From Eleginops maclovinus (taxonomy: Eukaryota > Chordata > Actinopteri > Perciformes > Eleginopidae), in NCBI RefSeq assembly GCF_036324505.1, contig NC_086357.1, positions 24,299,293 to 24,363,292 on the forward strand: DNA of 64,000 nt, written 5' to 3'. Made by a program: the position numbers and the translations under genes. Numbering within the stretch: position 1 is the stretch's first letter; every line of letters begins with the position of its first letter. Shown in pieces: positions 48,160 through 60,984 of this stretch. The notes beneath the pieces are model-generated. The model was given only the letters and a program-made list of their open reading frames with translations. It searched no databases and was not told the DNA's origin.

Positions 48160-51100
48160 CGTTTTCCTGTTAGCAAAGTCGTTAACTCAATAGTTTTTGG
48201 TAAACTGTCCATATTCCAATCAGCTGTGTAGAAAGTGAATTGTAATCGAAAACTCTATGGGTCCTAAATTTTAAAAAACTTAAGGGCCTTAAGGGAACTT
48301 TCAGAATCCTTTAATCCCATTACAAATTCTCTCTGTCACTGAGGGATGATCTCAGTCTACGGACTACAAAGTGTTCCTCATACGTAATTATCATCCGCAC
48401 AAGCGGCCATGGCAGTAATTAATCCTCTTTTCGACCACTGCACACAGTATCTGGGAGATTTTCAGAGGATCTGCAGGGCATATGTTGCTCACACACACAC
48501 TGGAGTCCTTGGCCTTAGCGCTGCGGTCCACATGTGTTTATAAGTCTAAAATTATGGTCTAGCACCTTGCTGCAGACTTGCCTCCCATCCAGCCAAACAA
48601 GCATACCACATCTGTCCTCCTGCCCTTGTCAGTGCTGTGGCAGCTGCAGTGGTGCAAAGCATCCGGAGGGGGTCCAACAGCAGCATGCTTCAACAGCGGA
48701 CGAGAAAGGGCAACTGTGATGGTCATGGTTTGTTTATTGATGGAGTTTGAAGTGAACTAGGGAGATGTGAGAGGGGCGGTAGAGGTCGATTAAGGGTTAC
48801 ATGGAGGGAATGTGGAGTGAAAATAAACGAGGAGGGCAGCTAACAGTGGGGCCAACAATTGTGTGTCAGATCCAGGTCTGTCTCAAGTTTATGGGCCGTT
48901 TGTATAAACACTGAGGGATCGTCTGCCTTCTGAGATCATCCTTTCCAACCTTTGGGTCGGACCACCAAGAGCCAAATGTCTCCACAACATCTTTCCGGCA
49001 GAGGGTTACTTTGGTATCTTTCAACCTGGACCATATTGCCATGTATTTGTGTATAATGCAAAAGGCAAACACCAAAGGGATGCAACTTGCAACCATGCAT
49101 CGTCAATGTCCGGCTTCTAAAAGTGCTTTTTTAAATCACATTATAGAACGTACTCTGCAGAAAAATACAGGATTTTTGTTCTGTTGCTTAATCCGTTCTG
49201 TTCGTTATTGTGTCTCAACAAGTCTTGCTTAATGAGACATCTTCTGAAAACTCATGTTGTTTAAAGCAGCTTAATATTCAGACGTGACACTAAGCTTATT
49301 TTCTGTACTCGAACACAACAAACTCAACACTCCTATCTCCAAAAACAAACAAAGGGAAATAAAGAAAAATGTATTTATCTGTTGGGTTTTTTTCCATGAT
49401 GTAGTCAGGCCCTTTAAATAACAATCTTAAGTATGTCAGTTGCAAAAACAAGTACTTTTAGTTGAGGCACATTGATCAAATGCTAATGCGATTAAGCTGC
49501 AAACCCGTTTAGAAACTGCCTTCTGCAACATGCTCGCTCAGTAATGGACCAAGTCAAATTTATGTTGTTCCCATTAGTCAGTTAGATACGAAAACATGGG
49601 AAAAGAGGTTGAAAAATACCCTTGAAAGTAGATCCAACATATGCTCAGGCTCATGCAACACACACAACTGCTATAACCTTTGTTTTGCTTTGGACCTCTA
49701 GCTTGTACTCCCTGGAGTCTAAAGCAAAACAATCAAAGCACTAACACAGGAAAGTGAACACAAGTCTCCAACACATCCATCATCTTTATAAGCCATTACA
49801 GATGACTAAAAAGTATTTTGACTGCAAAACGTCTCTTAAACATAGTGCAAGTTCTAGATAATATCCTTAAAATATGTTCAAGCGCTGGCAAATGAGATGG
49901 GCCTCTTATCTTGTGGACTTAGGTAAGTGTTTGGCTCCGGCACACATGTTACACTGTGACATTCACCAGCACAGTATGGACCTACATCATCACCAGGACA
50001 GAGTTTAATCAAGATGGAGCGAGCAAAAACATATCTAGACATGTTCCGAAAGAGTTCAGGGCTCGATAGACTTTATGTTTTCTCTGCAGCGCTCACCCCG
50101 GTGGATTGTTTTCCATGGATGCAGCCCAAAAGATAAAGACGTGAACTATCAGCGGACTGCCAGCGCTACGAGGCCTTCACCACGAAGGCACTTGCTCGCT
50201 TTGGCATTCTTGCGGCCTTGGAACATTTCAGTTTAAATATAGCCATAGAGGATTGGAAGAGAAAAGCATTGCTGAAAATCATAATCAAGAAAATCACAGC
50301 CTATGGAGGTTGATTTTCTTACAGAGAGCTTGTGTTAATGGATATTTATTATTTAACAATGGTTATTCTTTCAATGCACTTTGAGAACAATCCTGCCTCA
50401 TTAATCAATGAGAGACATCATTAAAGAGGCCCCTTCTTTTTTTTGGTTTTCCCTTTCCTGTAGTGTGCTTTATTGGTTTTGGTGCATGTAAATGGTCTGC
50501 AAAGGGTAGGTAAAATCCCTGTGTTTCCTCCAAAGGGAGTTTTTCTTTCCCCACTCTGTAGTGTTTACACACTGGGAGGATATGCATGCACAAGCAAGGA
50601 TGATATACATGCACAAACAACCACACACGTGCAGGAGAGGTGGCAGAGCAGGGAGGCTGCCAGGTACCCGGCACCCGCGAGCAGTTTCAGGGTTTGGTGC
50701 CTTGCTCAAGGGCACCGCGGCAGTGGCTCAGGAGGAGAACTGGCACCTCTCCAACTACCAGATCATTCAATTTTTCTGGTCCAATCGGGACGTGAACCGG
50801 CGACCCTTTGGACCCCAGTCCACAGACTAAGCCAGACTAAGCCACTGACCATATCCACTCTCCCCCACCAGAGTTTGGAGGTAGAAGGGGGCTGGTCATG
50901 ATCCCAGGTTAACCGTGGATTCAAACAGTGGACTGGTTGTGCGCTGTATCTATGGCACATGTGTGTACACACAGCCGTGAGTCCTGGGTGTGAAAGCTGC
51001 ATGTGTATGGGCGTGGGTGACTTAATGACTCCACTTACTGGCCTAATTCACACTCAGGTTTTTGTGCATGTTTGAAAAAAACATCATGCGGAAGAAATCC

Positions 51101-52907
51101 CATCAACAGAGAATCAGTTGTGTCAGTCAGATTGAAGGTGAAAGCTTTTTTTTAGGGTTTGATGCTTCCTCTGACTCCAAATAAATTCTGTCTATCCTTT
51201 CATCCCACAGACACCATTTGGCATGTTTTCACAGCGGCAATTTAAAAAGTGGCACCTGAATGTTTTCCAACCCAACTTTGCTCTTGAGCTACTTACGAAG
51301 TGAATTAGGGCCTAAAATGGTAAATGTAAGGAGAGGAGGGGTTTGGCCAGAAAATCCCAAATGAGGGGGGTTGGAGGTTGGGGATAGAGAGACTAAATCA
51401 GGACATGGCAGAGCCGCACACAACTTTCCACTCCTGTGTTTTTATTTGAGCTCTTTGGGTCTCACAGGAAATGCCCTCCAATTTTTCCACGAAAACCTGT
51501 TCTTCTTCTATGGTAAAAGTCCGGCAGACTATTAATAAAAACAAGAGAACCAAACAGAACCATCTGTTAGGGAAGGACTACATTTTTCCATCACAAATAT
51601 TTCTTAAAATGTATGCACTGGAAAAAATGCTGATCCAAAAACAAGTAATACAGTAACAAAACAAAGTGTTTTGGCTTGTAATATGTACAAAAAATATGCC
51701 ATTGGAACAAATAAAAATGTGCTTGGTAAGATGTCTTGAAATAAGATTTGATATTTAGATAAATTAGATCTTGTAATTGGCTTATTTTGAACTATATTTG
51801 AACAGAATCAGGAAATGTTTTGTAGAAAATCAGCCAGAAATGCTCTAAAGATTTCTGTTTTCTGATGTTAGTTGGTGATTTTCCATTAAAAATGTAAAAA
51901 TAAATGTTACCTCTTAAGTTATAAGGCCTTATATTAAGTACAAAGACATATTTTGACTAAATATTTGACAAATATACTTGGCAAGATTGGGAGTTTTTGT
52001 AGTGTGCTACAGCGGTTGGTTGTTTGCTTGGAAAAAATCCCACATGTAATTACTAAGAGTAACTTCTGTATGGGACCGAGTTGTGGTCACACTTCAGCGA
52101 CATTGTTTTGCCATGAAACAAATTGTACCCATGATTCAGATCCTGTGCTCCACAAACCGCAGCCAGGCGTCTGATATTAGCTGAGTTCACACGCACAGCA
52201 GCACAATACACGGAAACCCAGGTCTCCTGAGTCTCATGATATCACCTTTGAATCTAACCATCGTTGTAGCATGAATTATTAGGGACCATAAAGCACGCCA
52301 CTTGCAGGCTTGGTTCCTCTCGTGTGACATCGCATCAGCACATAAAACTTATCAGCGTTGTCTCCTTTAGATGAGAAATGGGCTACGTATTGTCGAATTC
52401 ATCCCTACATTCATCACTTTCCTACAGAATTATTATCCTGCGTATGCACTTGTGAGGCTAGGAAACAATTTTGAACGAATTATTATTTGCTGTAAGGCCC
52501 AGTGGGAAGCGTGCTGTCGGCTACATGACCTCCTGTGTTTTGCTGTCTCTGGCGGTGTGTTGGTTTAGCAGGGAATCCGAATGGAAGCCCTAAATCCCAG
52601 TTAATCTGTCACAGCGCTGGGAGAACTGGGCACTCCACAGCCAGGCTATCTGGTCATCAGCTTTGTACTGCTGCCCGGCCGCCCCGCTGAGACACAAACA
52701 TCCTGTTTAGAGAAGGAGTGGGAGAAAGACAGAAAGAGAAATACCAGCGTAAATGGTTGCTAAATGAACTCGAAATGGTGTCGGAACATCTGGGGGGAAA
52801 AAGATGCAATGCAGGACTCAAAGGTGCACACATTCACACGGGTTTAGTGTTTGGATGTAGTGTTTGTTTACTCACTGGTTTATTAAACTTAATTTCTTTC
52901 TTTGCAG
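48160..52907. other. Intergenic with SINE, no gene seen
   Basis: Apart from the SINE near 50655-50860 and a fragment of the AATGGTCTGCAAAGG repeat at 50488, no coding or RNA gene is recognised. Confidence 0.45.
50655..50860 (-). repeat. tRNA-derived SINE copy (inverted)
   Basis: Read on the minus strand it contains GGGTCGCCGGTTCACGTCCC with a box B-like core, GGAGAGGTGCCAGTTCTCC and TGAGCCACTGCCGCGGTGCCC, closely matching the plus-strand copy at 41020-41185. The copy here keeps about 35 internal bases missing from the other. Confidence 0.65.
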
Positions 52908-53337
52908 AACGTGCACAGTGCAGACATGGTGAGTCATATTAGTATGCATGCAGAAACCCGAGAGCAAACAGAGCAGCCGGCAGACTGAAAATTAGCCCAA
53001 TTATGACTCCACTGCACTGCTGGTAATCTCATGTGCAATCTGAGCCCAGAACACATGCACCAAATACATAAAATACCCTCAGAATAAACGTATGGGTCCT
53101 TAATTAGCTTTAACATTTTGACACTTGTCTATGTTAGGCGTAACTTGGCATAGTTTTTGAATGGAAACAGGAGAGTTGTTGACTGCTTTGTTTTGCATTT
53201 TTTGAATCGACCCATGCACAGGACAGCATTGCCCCCTTGTGGAATGGTAGTTACAGAGCTTGAACTGAAATCATACACTGTTTCACTTGAATTGGATATA
53301 AAACAAAGATGCAGAGTGAAGAATTAAACGTACAAAT

Positions 53338-53340
<3 letters not shown>

Positions 53341-53413
<73 letters not shown>
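53341..53413. repeat. (AT)n microsatellite
   Basis: 73 bases of uninterrupted AT, able to extrude a cruciform. Confidence 0.97.
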
Positions 53414-53417
<4 letters not shown>

Positions 53418-53889
53418 AAATAACATAAAACAGGAACCATGCAGCAAGACAGCATGGCTATACAGTGTGTGGGTTAGGTTGTTCCTATTTTGCAGTTACT
53501 GCCTGAGGAAAAATAAAACAAGGGTTTTAAAATAGCAACTTAATTTTGACAGATTGTGTTTCTTTGTTTCATTTTCTTGTCTTTTGAACCAAGAAGCAAT
53601 TACTGTAACTTAAACTACAACTTTGGTTAAAAAAAAGACAACCCTAAGCTTTACTGCTCCCCAGTGCATTAATATTCTCTAACAGGATGTTTTGAATTTA
53701 ACTTTTGAAAGAAACGTACATTTTGATGTTTGTTTTTGTTACAGCCACTGATCCAGAAACAGCTCGGATTCAGATGAATAATATGTCTTGACTGCAGAAG
53801 GAATCAATTATTTTCCCACCCTCTGATGGAACCAAAAGCACCTCACTGTTGAGTCTATTTTGGTTTATTTACTTCGAGTTTCAAAGTCT

Positions 53890-54000
53890 TTAGTATACTT
53901 TATTATCATATGCACAACAATTACAGTGATGCAGTCGTTGACAGGGACACTCTTAACCCTTAAGCTCCCTGCAATAACACTCATTAAACGTACATAAAAA
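53890..54000. repeat. Fish repeat tail (TTTATTATCATATGCACAAC)
   Basis: TACTTTATTATCATATGCACAACAATTACAG followed by a GGGACACTCTTAACCC-like phrase belongs to a common teleost repeat. It lies within the candidate terminal exon above, which lowers the chance that this exon is protein-coding. Confidence 0.45.
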
Positions 54001-55155
54001 GGAAACTCAAGCTAATAAAAGAAAAAGGAGAATCCAAAATATAAATGAATGCAAGTTCAGGGATTCAAAACAAACAGGAATGCAGTATGTGAAGAATGAG
54101 AGGTACAGCATTGAAGTCGTCCTTATTAAAAGTACAAGTTTAAGATGATCTTAATTTCCCATTTGGAACACAATAAACTCAGTCTGTACGATAATAAAAG
54201 AACATGTGTCTTTGTTCTCCTCTGGTTTGTCATCACGGGGGAGCTGCTGTGGTGAGTGTCAGTCCGCTGATGACCATGTGCTCTGTGTCAAAATGAAAGG
54301 GAAAGTGATGTTGTCCAGCCGAGCACTACTCATGCTCCGGAAGTAACATGCGTAAGGAGGAAATAGCTCCAGAGGTCCAAAGCGTTGTCTTATAAGGAAA
54401 TACATTCATTGTTATTTCATTGTTCCATTGAAAAAAGCGGTGGTGGTGAAACGGCTGATTATTCCTCTTCTGTCTCAAGAAGAGCCATTCATATCAGTGT
54501 TGCAGTACAAGGCAATGATTATACACTGAATTACACCTATTAATGCCCCTGTAGGAACATTTGCTTTTCACAGAAAGAACATAAAGCCAATACAGCACAT
54601 GGTACAGCCATAAAAACATCATAAGAACATGTGATATTGTAAATAAATAAAGGACATCAGGGTCAACATTTAAAGCAGAACTGCATTACTCAATAACCTC
54701 ATTACCACACATACTGTATATCACGTTCATTAATCATTATATATTGTTGAAAACCTCATCGTACTTTAGCCACTAACAGTCATATAGCTGTCACAGGATG
54801 GCATGTACGGTGTCCCATGGTATCAAAATGTGTGTGACATATAGATGACATTTTGTGGCTGGCTCTTGTGACAGCTCAGCGGTCGCCTCTCTGGAAATTA
54901 GTCACAGATGGATTTTTGGAAAAGGTCACCTCTTGTTCCATCATCACACTGAGCAGGAATGTTATGAAGCTTAAAAACTCTTCATTGATACTGGTAATAA
55001 CGTTGATCACCATTCTTAAACACACTCATATAGCCATCTTAAAGCCCCTTTCATCACACCCATCTTCCCCCGCAAACACTCAAATAGTGGAACTGTGTTT
55101 GAACAGGAACAAAAGCCTGAATATGCTCATGGATTTAAGATAAGACAAACCTTTC

Positions 55156-55457
55156 TTTAATATTTCACCTGACAGGCTCAGAGTAAATTGCTTTTGTTTG
55201 TTTGTTAAACTACAGGGCAATAACTAACAATAGCAGAGTCATTTTGGTGAGATTATGACCATCCTGGCAAAAGTTACAGAGGGGGGACCAACATCAGCAG
55301 CCATAACACCAGCTCTGCCAGATTTAGAAGCATTCCTATAATTTTCCACCTGATATGCTCAGAGTAAATTGCTTTTGTTTGCTTAAACTACAGTGGAGTA
55401 ATTAACAGCAGTGTGAATTTTGTGAGATTATGACCAACCTGGCCAAGGTTACAGAGT
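55156..55457. repeat. Diverged tandem duplication, period about 179 bp
   Basis: Copies at 55156-55281 and 55335-55457 share CACCTGA..GGCTCAGAGTAAATTGC, AAACTACAG and GTGAGATTATGACCAWCCTGG in the same order and orientation. Confidence 0.75.
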
Positions 55458-55654
55458 AGTGAAGAGTGAAGCACAGCATAGGATGGGTAAGAGTTCACAC
55501 AAGGCTAATAAGAATAATATTAAGGAAACTTTTTGATCAAATCTAAATGTATTTATTTGTTTCATACATAAAAGGTGACACAAAATGCTTCACAAACCAA
55601 AAGCAAAAGCAAAATAATAACAATAACTTTGTGATAAGAATAAGACCCTATGTC

Positions 55655-56150
55655 ACGGTTGTGGTCACAGGACCAAAATGAAGTGAAACAAGGGGAGGTA
55701 GGTATTGGGGTTTAACGAAAAGCAAGCGTTATTCAACAAAAAGCTGTCAGAACAAAACACGAAAAACGGTGCAAGCAGGCACGCTCATCAAACAGAAAAG
55801 TAGCAAACAAAAATAAATCAAGCCAGAAAGACAGGAGGGCAGCCGAGGGGAATCCAGAAAGATAGACAGGACTGGGAAACAAACAGAACTGGACCACGAG
55901 ACAAACATGGGAATGACGACGACACGAAAAGGAACACAAAGGGAAGAAAAGACTAAATACACAGGGACAATTCACGAGACAAGACACAGCCTGAGAGGGG
56001 AGGAGAAACACAGGGACAACAGGTGAACCAGTCAGAAAACCAGACAGGAGGGAAAACACAGACAGGAAGCAAATGTAGAAATGACAGACAGGAGGGAAAA
56101 CATTTCAAAATAAAACAGGAAACAAAACATCTCTATAATCATGACACCCT
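55655..56150. repeat. Purine-rich teleost repeat (TGTCACGG ... CATGACACC)
   Basis: It starts at TGTCACGGTTGTGGTC and ends ATAATCATGACACC; the ends TGTCA/TGACA are a short inverted pair. The interior is A/G-rich with several ACAGGAGGGAAAACA-type subrepeats. No transposase is present. The long minus-strand frames here are due to base bias. Confidence 0.5.
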
Positions 56151-59100
56151 AAATACCAACACAACTGAATACACACAGGACTGGAAAAAGCTGTCAGCCC
56201 AAGAGTGTGCAAAGAAAAGGCAAGAGAGAAACAAAAGGTGGGTATTTAAGTTCTGACATGGGGTTCAAGCCCATGAAAGCGCATGGAAACAGGAGGAACC
56301 TCTGCACACATACTTCTAAAAGCCTAAATGGTTAAAGTGTGTGTTGTCTTCAGTGTGTCTGTGTGTATCTGCATTCCTCTCCACTTTCTGCTCTATCTTA
56401 AGCAAAGAGAGTTCACACAGCACAGGAATGTAACTATCACTGGGTCCACGTCGTTAACCAGCCGCTGAATAATGAAGACAACCATGAGGGAATGTGCTGT
56501 TAGTGGGTACTTTACACACAGGTCTTGAACATCTTCTCATCTCACATATAACCTCAGTATATATATATATATATATGCTGGATGTACTGTATGCATGTTA
56601 CTATATAGCCTTTTGGTGTTACAATTATATAAAAAGATTGCAATTAATAGATCGTTCTCAATAATTATTCACTCATTTTCTGCTATTTTTCCCGAAATGT
56701 ATTTGGTTGTTTTTTCTTTGCTACACTAAAGTATATTGCATTGAATGGAGAAGAACTACCCTCAGCCACTGGGCAGCCTTTCTGTTTAATATCTGCATAT
56801 CATCACTGGGAGAACAGTTAAAACATTGTTCAGTGCCAAGTTTCCCATGGTGCGCTGCTAAATGTTCCTTTCTCAGAACATCTAGAACTTAGTCTATAGT
56901 GCGCAGTTACACTGAATAAGGATTTGATTCCTGAAACAATATGGTAGAAAACCATTCACTTATGTTGATGTAAATGCAAGTTTTCCCTTAAAGATGTTTG
57001 AATAAACTCATGATGGATGTGTCTTTACCACCACCTCTATGTCCTTTTCTCAATACTGATGTTTTGACATGCTGCAGTTTTGAATAAGCGCACAATCTGA
57101 CATCTAATTGAAGGACTTGAGGTCTATTATAGATGCTACACTGCTCTATGATGCAGGGACATATCTCATTATCACTAATATTTACACTTCTCACCAGAAG
57201 TTTTGGACAAAGCATTAAAGATTATTCCCAACCCTTAAAAAGCAGCACTGCACAAAACAATCCCAACTCAAGTTTCACTAACTGGCTTTCTCTAGAGCTC
57301 CCAATCATAGCACTCTGTACTTTAATAAAATCTCAGCTGTTGCATTTTTAGGATTTCTTATCTGTGTTTTGTAATATTGAAGGCTCTTGTAAAGACCTTC
57401 AGTCGATATTATTTTGTCAAACTTTATCTTCGAGGTCAATCATTTGTTTTACAGACTCAACTTAGCCATTATAGACAAGATAAAAATGCACTGAAAGGCT
57501 ACCTTCTGAGGGACTCTACTAAAGCTAGCTGTCGGGGTTGAGTCTGCGTTCAAGCTATTATTCCCTCCACCTTTTTGTGACACCATTTCTTCTCTATCAT
57601 TTTATCAAGACATTTCATCGTCGCTTTCTCATTTTTATCCTTTCATTCATAATGTTTTTAGTCCTGCAGTTGTTGAATAAGTAAAAATAGAGAAAAGTTT
57701 GTGTAATTTATTCTCTTTTTTAACCAGAATTTGTCAATCTTTCAGCCCAAGCCTATTCTTATGTCCCTTGTACAGTCCACTTTTGTAACAGCAATAATAG
57801 GTGTAATGGTAAGCTTGATTTCTGGACCACATTTGTACAACAAAACAACACTTAAAAACGACATGTAAATCACAAAAACACATTCAAACCACCCTCAAAG
57901 CTCCACAAAAGCATCCAATTGCTCTTCACACAAAAAAAAAAACAACCAAAATTAAAGACCCTGAAGAAACAGGGGACACAACAGAGTGTTCTTGTTGTAA
58001 AACCACAATACAACCCGTTCACTGAGGGTCAATAAAGAGCCATTAAATCCTCATATATACTCACAAGCAGATACATTAAAGAAGCAGTTATGTGGGGCAT
58101 GTGTTGATGTCTAAAAGTTTGTTTTTGTTGCTGTTGACACAGGTCAGCATCGTTTTGTCATCCTGACAGCTACACATCAGGACAATTGCGTGGCTCTGAA
58201 TTGACTTCCAGTAGTTTAACGTCTATTGTTCTAGTGTTATAATCTTTATTGTGCAATACCCCAAATGTCAACAATTCTTTGCTTTAATTCTTTACAAATT
58301 CAACACAGTTAGAAAACCCAGAGCATGCATTCACACTCTCCCTACAAACACATGTGCTTTGTTTGTTCTTCTCTGTGTGTTTCAGTCCTTTGTTGAACAC
58401 AAACATGTTATTTTCTCTGCAGTACCTTTTGACTGATGTAAACAGCTGGAGAGTTGGAAGGTATGGAATAACAATATTGCTTTTGGAGAGTGCATTTAAG
58501 GCTGAGCCCATTTTTGGGATGTTTTTTAATTGTGACAAACATTTAACCCAATAGACACAAGAGTAGGCAAACATACTCTGACAGTAAACCAATTGGAAAT
58601 TTGTGGGAGTTGAAAATGATGTGAAGTTATTTTAGAAAGCGCAGAAAGTACATGTTTCATTGACGAGTTATAAAGTCAGTTGTGACCCACTATAATGTGA
58701 CTTAAATGTCAAGACAGTCACTTTAAATCAAACAAATCAAGTTGAAGAAGGAGCAAGCTACATATATAGTTCAATGACATTGAGTTAAAGTGAAAGAATG
58801 TTATATCTACTTGAATATTTCAACACTTTTCTCGTCGGGTTTGAAACTATGATCCATATAAGTATAAGAACTAGGCTACTGTATCTCAAAAATAATATGT
58901 AAACAAACCAATGAGACCAGTTTGAGGCCTTTTCTTGGCTTCTCTACATCACACATCCTCATCATAGGGCCAAATATTGCATTTTCTGATTCACAATGAA
59001 AATAAATGGATCAACAATGGGATTTTTGGGGGTGCTTTTAATGAAAATAAAGTGCCAGAGAGCAGCCAAAACAAATAAAGAGACTATTAGAGCTTGTTTA

Positions 59101-59730
59101 TGAAAGAAATGTGGAAAAAATCATACAAAGATGAGTTAACTTTGGCAATTGTCGTAAAAAAAATACACCATGAATAAATATGAATGGGCCAATATGTGTG
59201 GTTTGTTGACACTGGGTCCCCTGTTACAAATCCTCATTGTTTGATGTTTAACAAGCAGTCTGCTCAAAACAAATACAGAACCTACTTCTTTTATCGTGTG
59301 TATCATTTCTGCTTGTTTACGTTGTGTTTTCTCTTTACTAATATGACTTTTACACATGGAGAATGAGACTGATATCAAGTTTAGTTAGTGGCCACAATAC
59401 ATAAGGCAGATTAACTGGATGATCAGCATGTGGTGGTGCAATAATGTCACGTGTTGACACCATACATTAACTCTGCCTCTTCTATCTTTAGAAACTGTAA
59501 GCACTCAGTGGGAAAAGAGACTTATATCTTTATCTGCTTTTACCATATCCTGCCCTCTCCCTCATTCACAACACGACCCTGGATTCAACACATGGAGCAA
59601 GACATGTTGCTGATATGACATGAACATTGTGTTTCCATTTTCACTATTTTTAGAATTCATAGCATGATAGAGTACTTTCATTTAAGACAAAACATCCAAA
59701 ACAGACAACTAAAATACATATTATTCATAT
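56151..59730. other. Intergenic, no gene seen
   Basis: AT-rich DNA with a short (AT)n run at 56560-56576 and no supported exon. Confidence 0.45.
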
Positions 59731-60095
59731 ATTTAATATTTTCAAAGCTGTAAGCTGTTATAAGTAATGGCCATCAGTATAATGTGTAAATCATGCATTT
59801 AGTTGTATGTGCTTTTGTGTTTAAAAATATTGTAGCTAATCAAGGTAGAAAGTAAGAATTGATACTGAAAGTTGCCTCTACATCTAAACCACAAGTAACA
59901 AAAACAGACGAGAAAAAAAAACCAACATAATTTGTATTTTAATATTTTCCAAGCTGTTGCAAAAGGGGCAATATTTATACCCTATAAAAAGGAAAATGGC
60001 ACCAACATACATTAAACATGCATTTAGTTGCATGTGCTTTTAGTAGTTTGCTTTTAAAGGATTGCAATAAGAGCGGAATTGATACCGAAAGTTGG
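59731..60095. repeat. Diverged tandem duplication upstream of the mier2-like gene
   Basis: Copies at 59731-59877 and 59938-60095 share TTTAATATTTTCMAAGCTGT, ATGCATTTAGTTGYATGTGCTTTT and GAATTGATACYGAAAGTTG in order, with a period of about 207 bp. It ends about 200 bases before the ATG at 60292. Confidence 0.8.
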
Positions 60096-60229
60096 AGGGA
60101 GATTTTTTGTAAGTAAAGGAGAATTTTTTTTGCAATGCCAGCTGCCAAGCAATACTGAAATAGTCGATTTACGTGGAAATAGTGGATATAAGTGCACCTA
60201 ACTAAGTGTAGCACAGTCGCTGTTGCGGC

Positions 60230-60300
60230 AATAAACGGAGCAGTAGAGGAGCTACAACATCCGGGCAATACTCAGCTTACACAGAAACGGAATGGCGGAG
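60230..60300 (+). promoter_or_regulatory. mier2: mier2-like promoter and exon 1 start (MAE)
   Basis: The exon is only ATGGCGGAG (60292-60300) before the donor GTAAGTGAG. MIER-family proteins begin MAE, so the three codons fit. GGAATGGCGGAGG also resembles a YY1 element overlapping the start codon, and ACATCCGGGC just upstream is ETS-like, together typical of a TATA-less housekeeping promoter. The next coding exon was not found with confidence. Confidence 0.55.
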
Positions 60301-60984
60301 GTAAGTGAGCGAAAACGAGGAATGTAACGAGTCAAATGAGAGAATAAATGGGCCGAATTTAACACTTTTGTCACGTCGTGGGGCACAAAAGAGTGTTACG
60401 GTGTCACCGGCTGGGAAACCCCGGTTCAAAGAGGGGCTACGGGGGTGTTTTTAAGTGAAAAAGCGGGGGGAGAAATGGAGAAGCTCTCCAGCGAATCGCC
60501 TCTCTCCGCGTTCTTAGCTTTAAAGAGCCATTCCCTCCTCCGCCTTGATAGTAAATCCGCAGAAAACAAAAGGCAAGGGTCTAACACGATGGTGCTGAAC
60601 TGTTTCAGGTGCAAAGTGAGACGAAGTGAGCAGAAAAAGTTGGGAGGGATGTCACGACTTGTCCGCGGTAAACTCCAAAACGTCCCTTTCGGAAATATTG
60701 AGAAACTAGTTCCTTCTTGTGTAGCCGGGGAGGAAGAGACGTTCAGCACCAAGTCACAGGAAAGCGCCCCTGGTCAGGCACCCAATGCTACAGACACACC
60801 TTAGACTTATATTTTACACTGGACTTTTAATCTGATTTACCCTGAAGTGGTGTGTGAAGAAGTTTAGTGTAATTCAATGAGTGGTGGCACGCTATATGAA
60901 CTACGGTGGGCTACATCCTCAGTCCAGTAGTCTGCTGCACGAAGTTTCTTCACTTGTGTGTTAACCTCTTAACCTCGTCAACTA

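Larger units (their letters stand above)
52908..54200 (+). other. Candidate spliced transcript: 21-nt microexon and terminal exon
   Basis: A strong acceptor (TTTCTTTCTTTGCAG) and a good donor (GTGAGT) bracket just 21 bases at 52908-52928. A second acceptor (GTTTGTTTTTGTTACAG) ends at 53744, and AATAAA lies at about 54173 with a GT/T-rich stretch after it. Joined, the pieces read NVHSADMPLIQKQLGFR and a stop, similar to no protein I know. Upstream exons were not found. It could be the end of an unrecognised gene, a lncRNA, or chance splice-like sites. Confidence 0.25.

Noticed and set aside
55733..56059. 108-codon Phe/Leu/Ser-rich minus-strand frame resembling membrane segments
   Set aside because: It lies in an A/G-rich interspersed repeat whose complement encodes hydrophobic residues by bias.
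60445..60804. 119-codon plus-strand frame after the mier2-like exon 1
   Set aside because: It starts inside the CpG-containing intron, lacks splice support and has no recognisable similarity.
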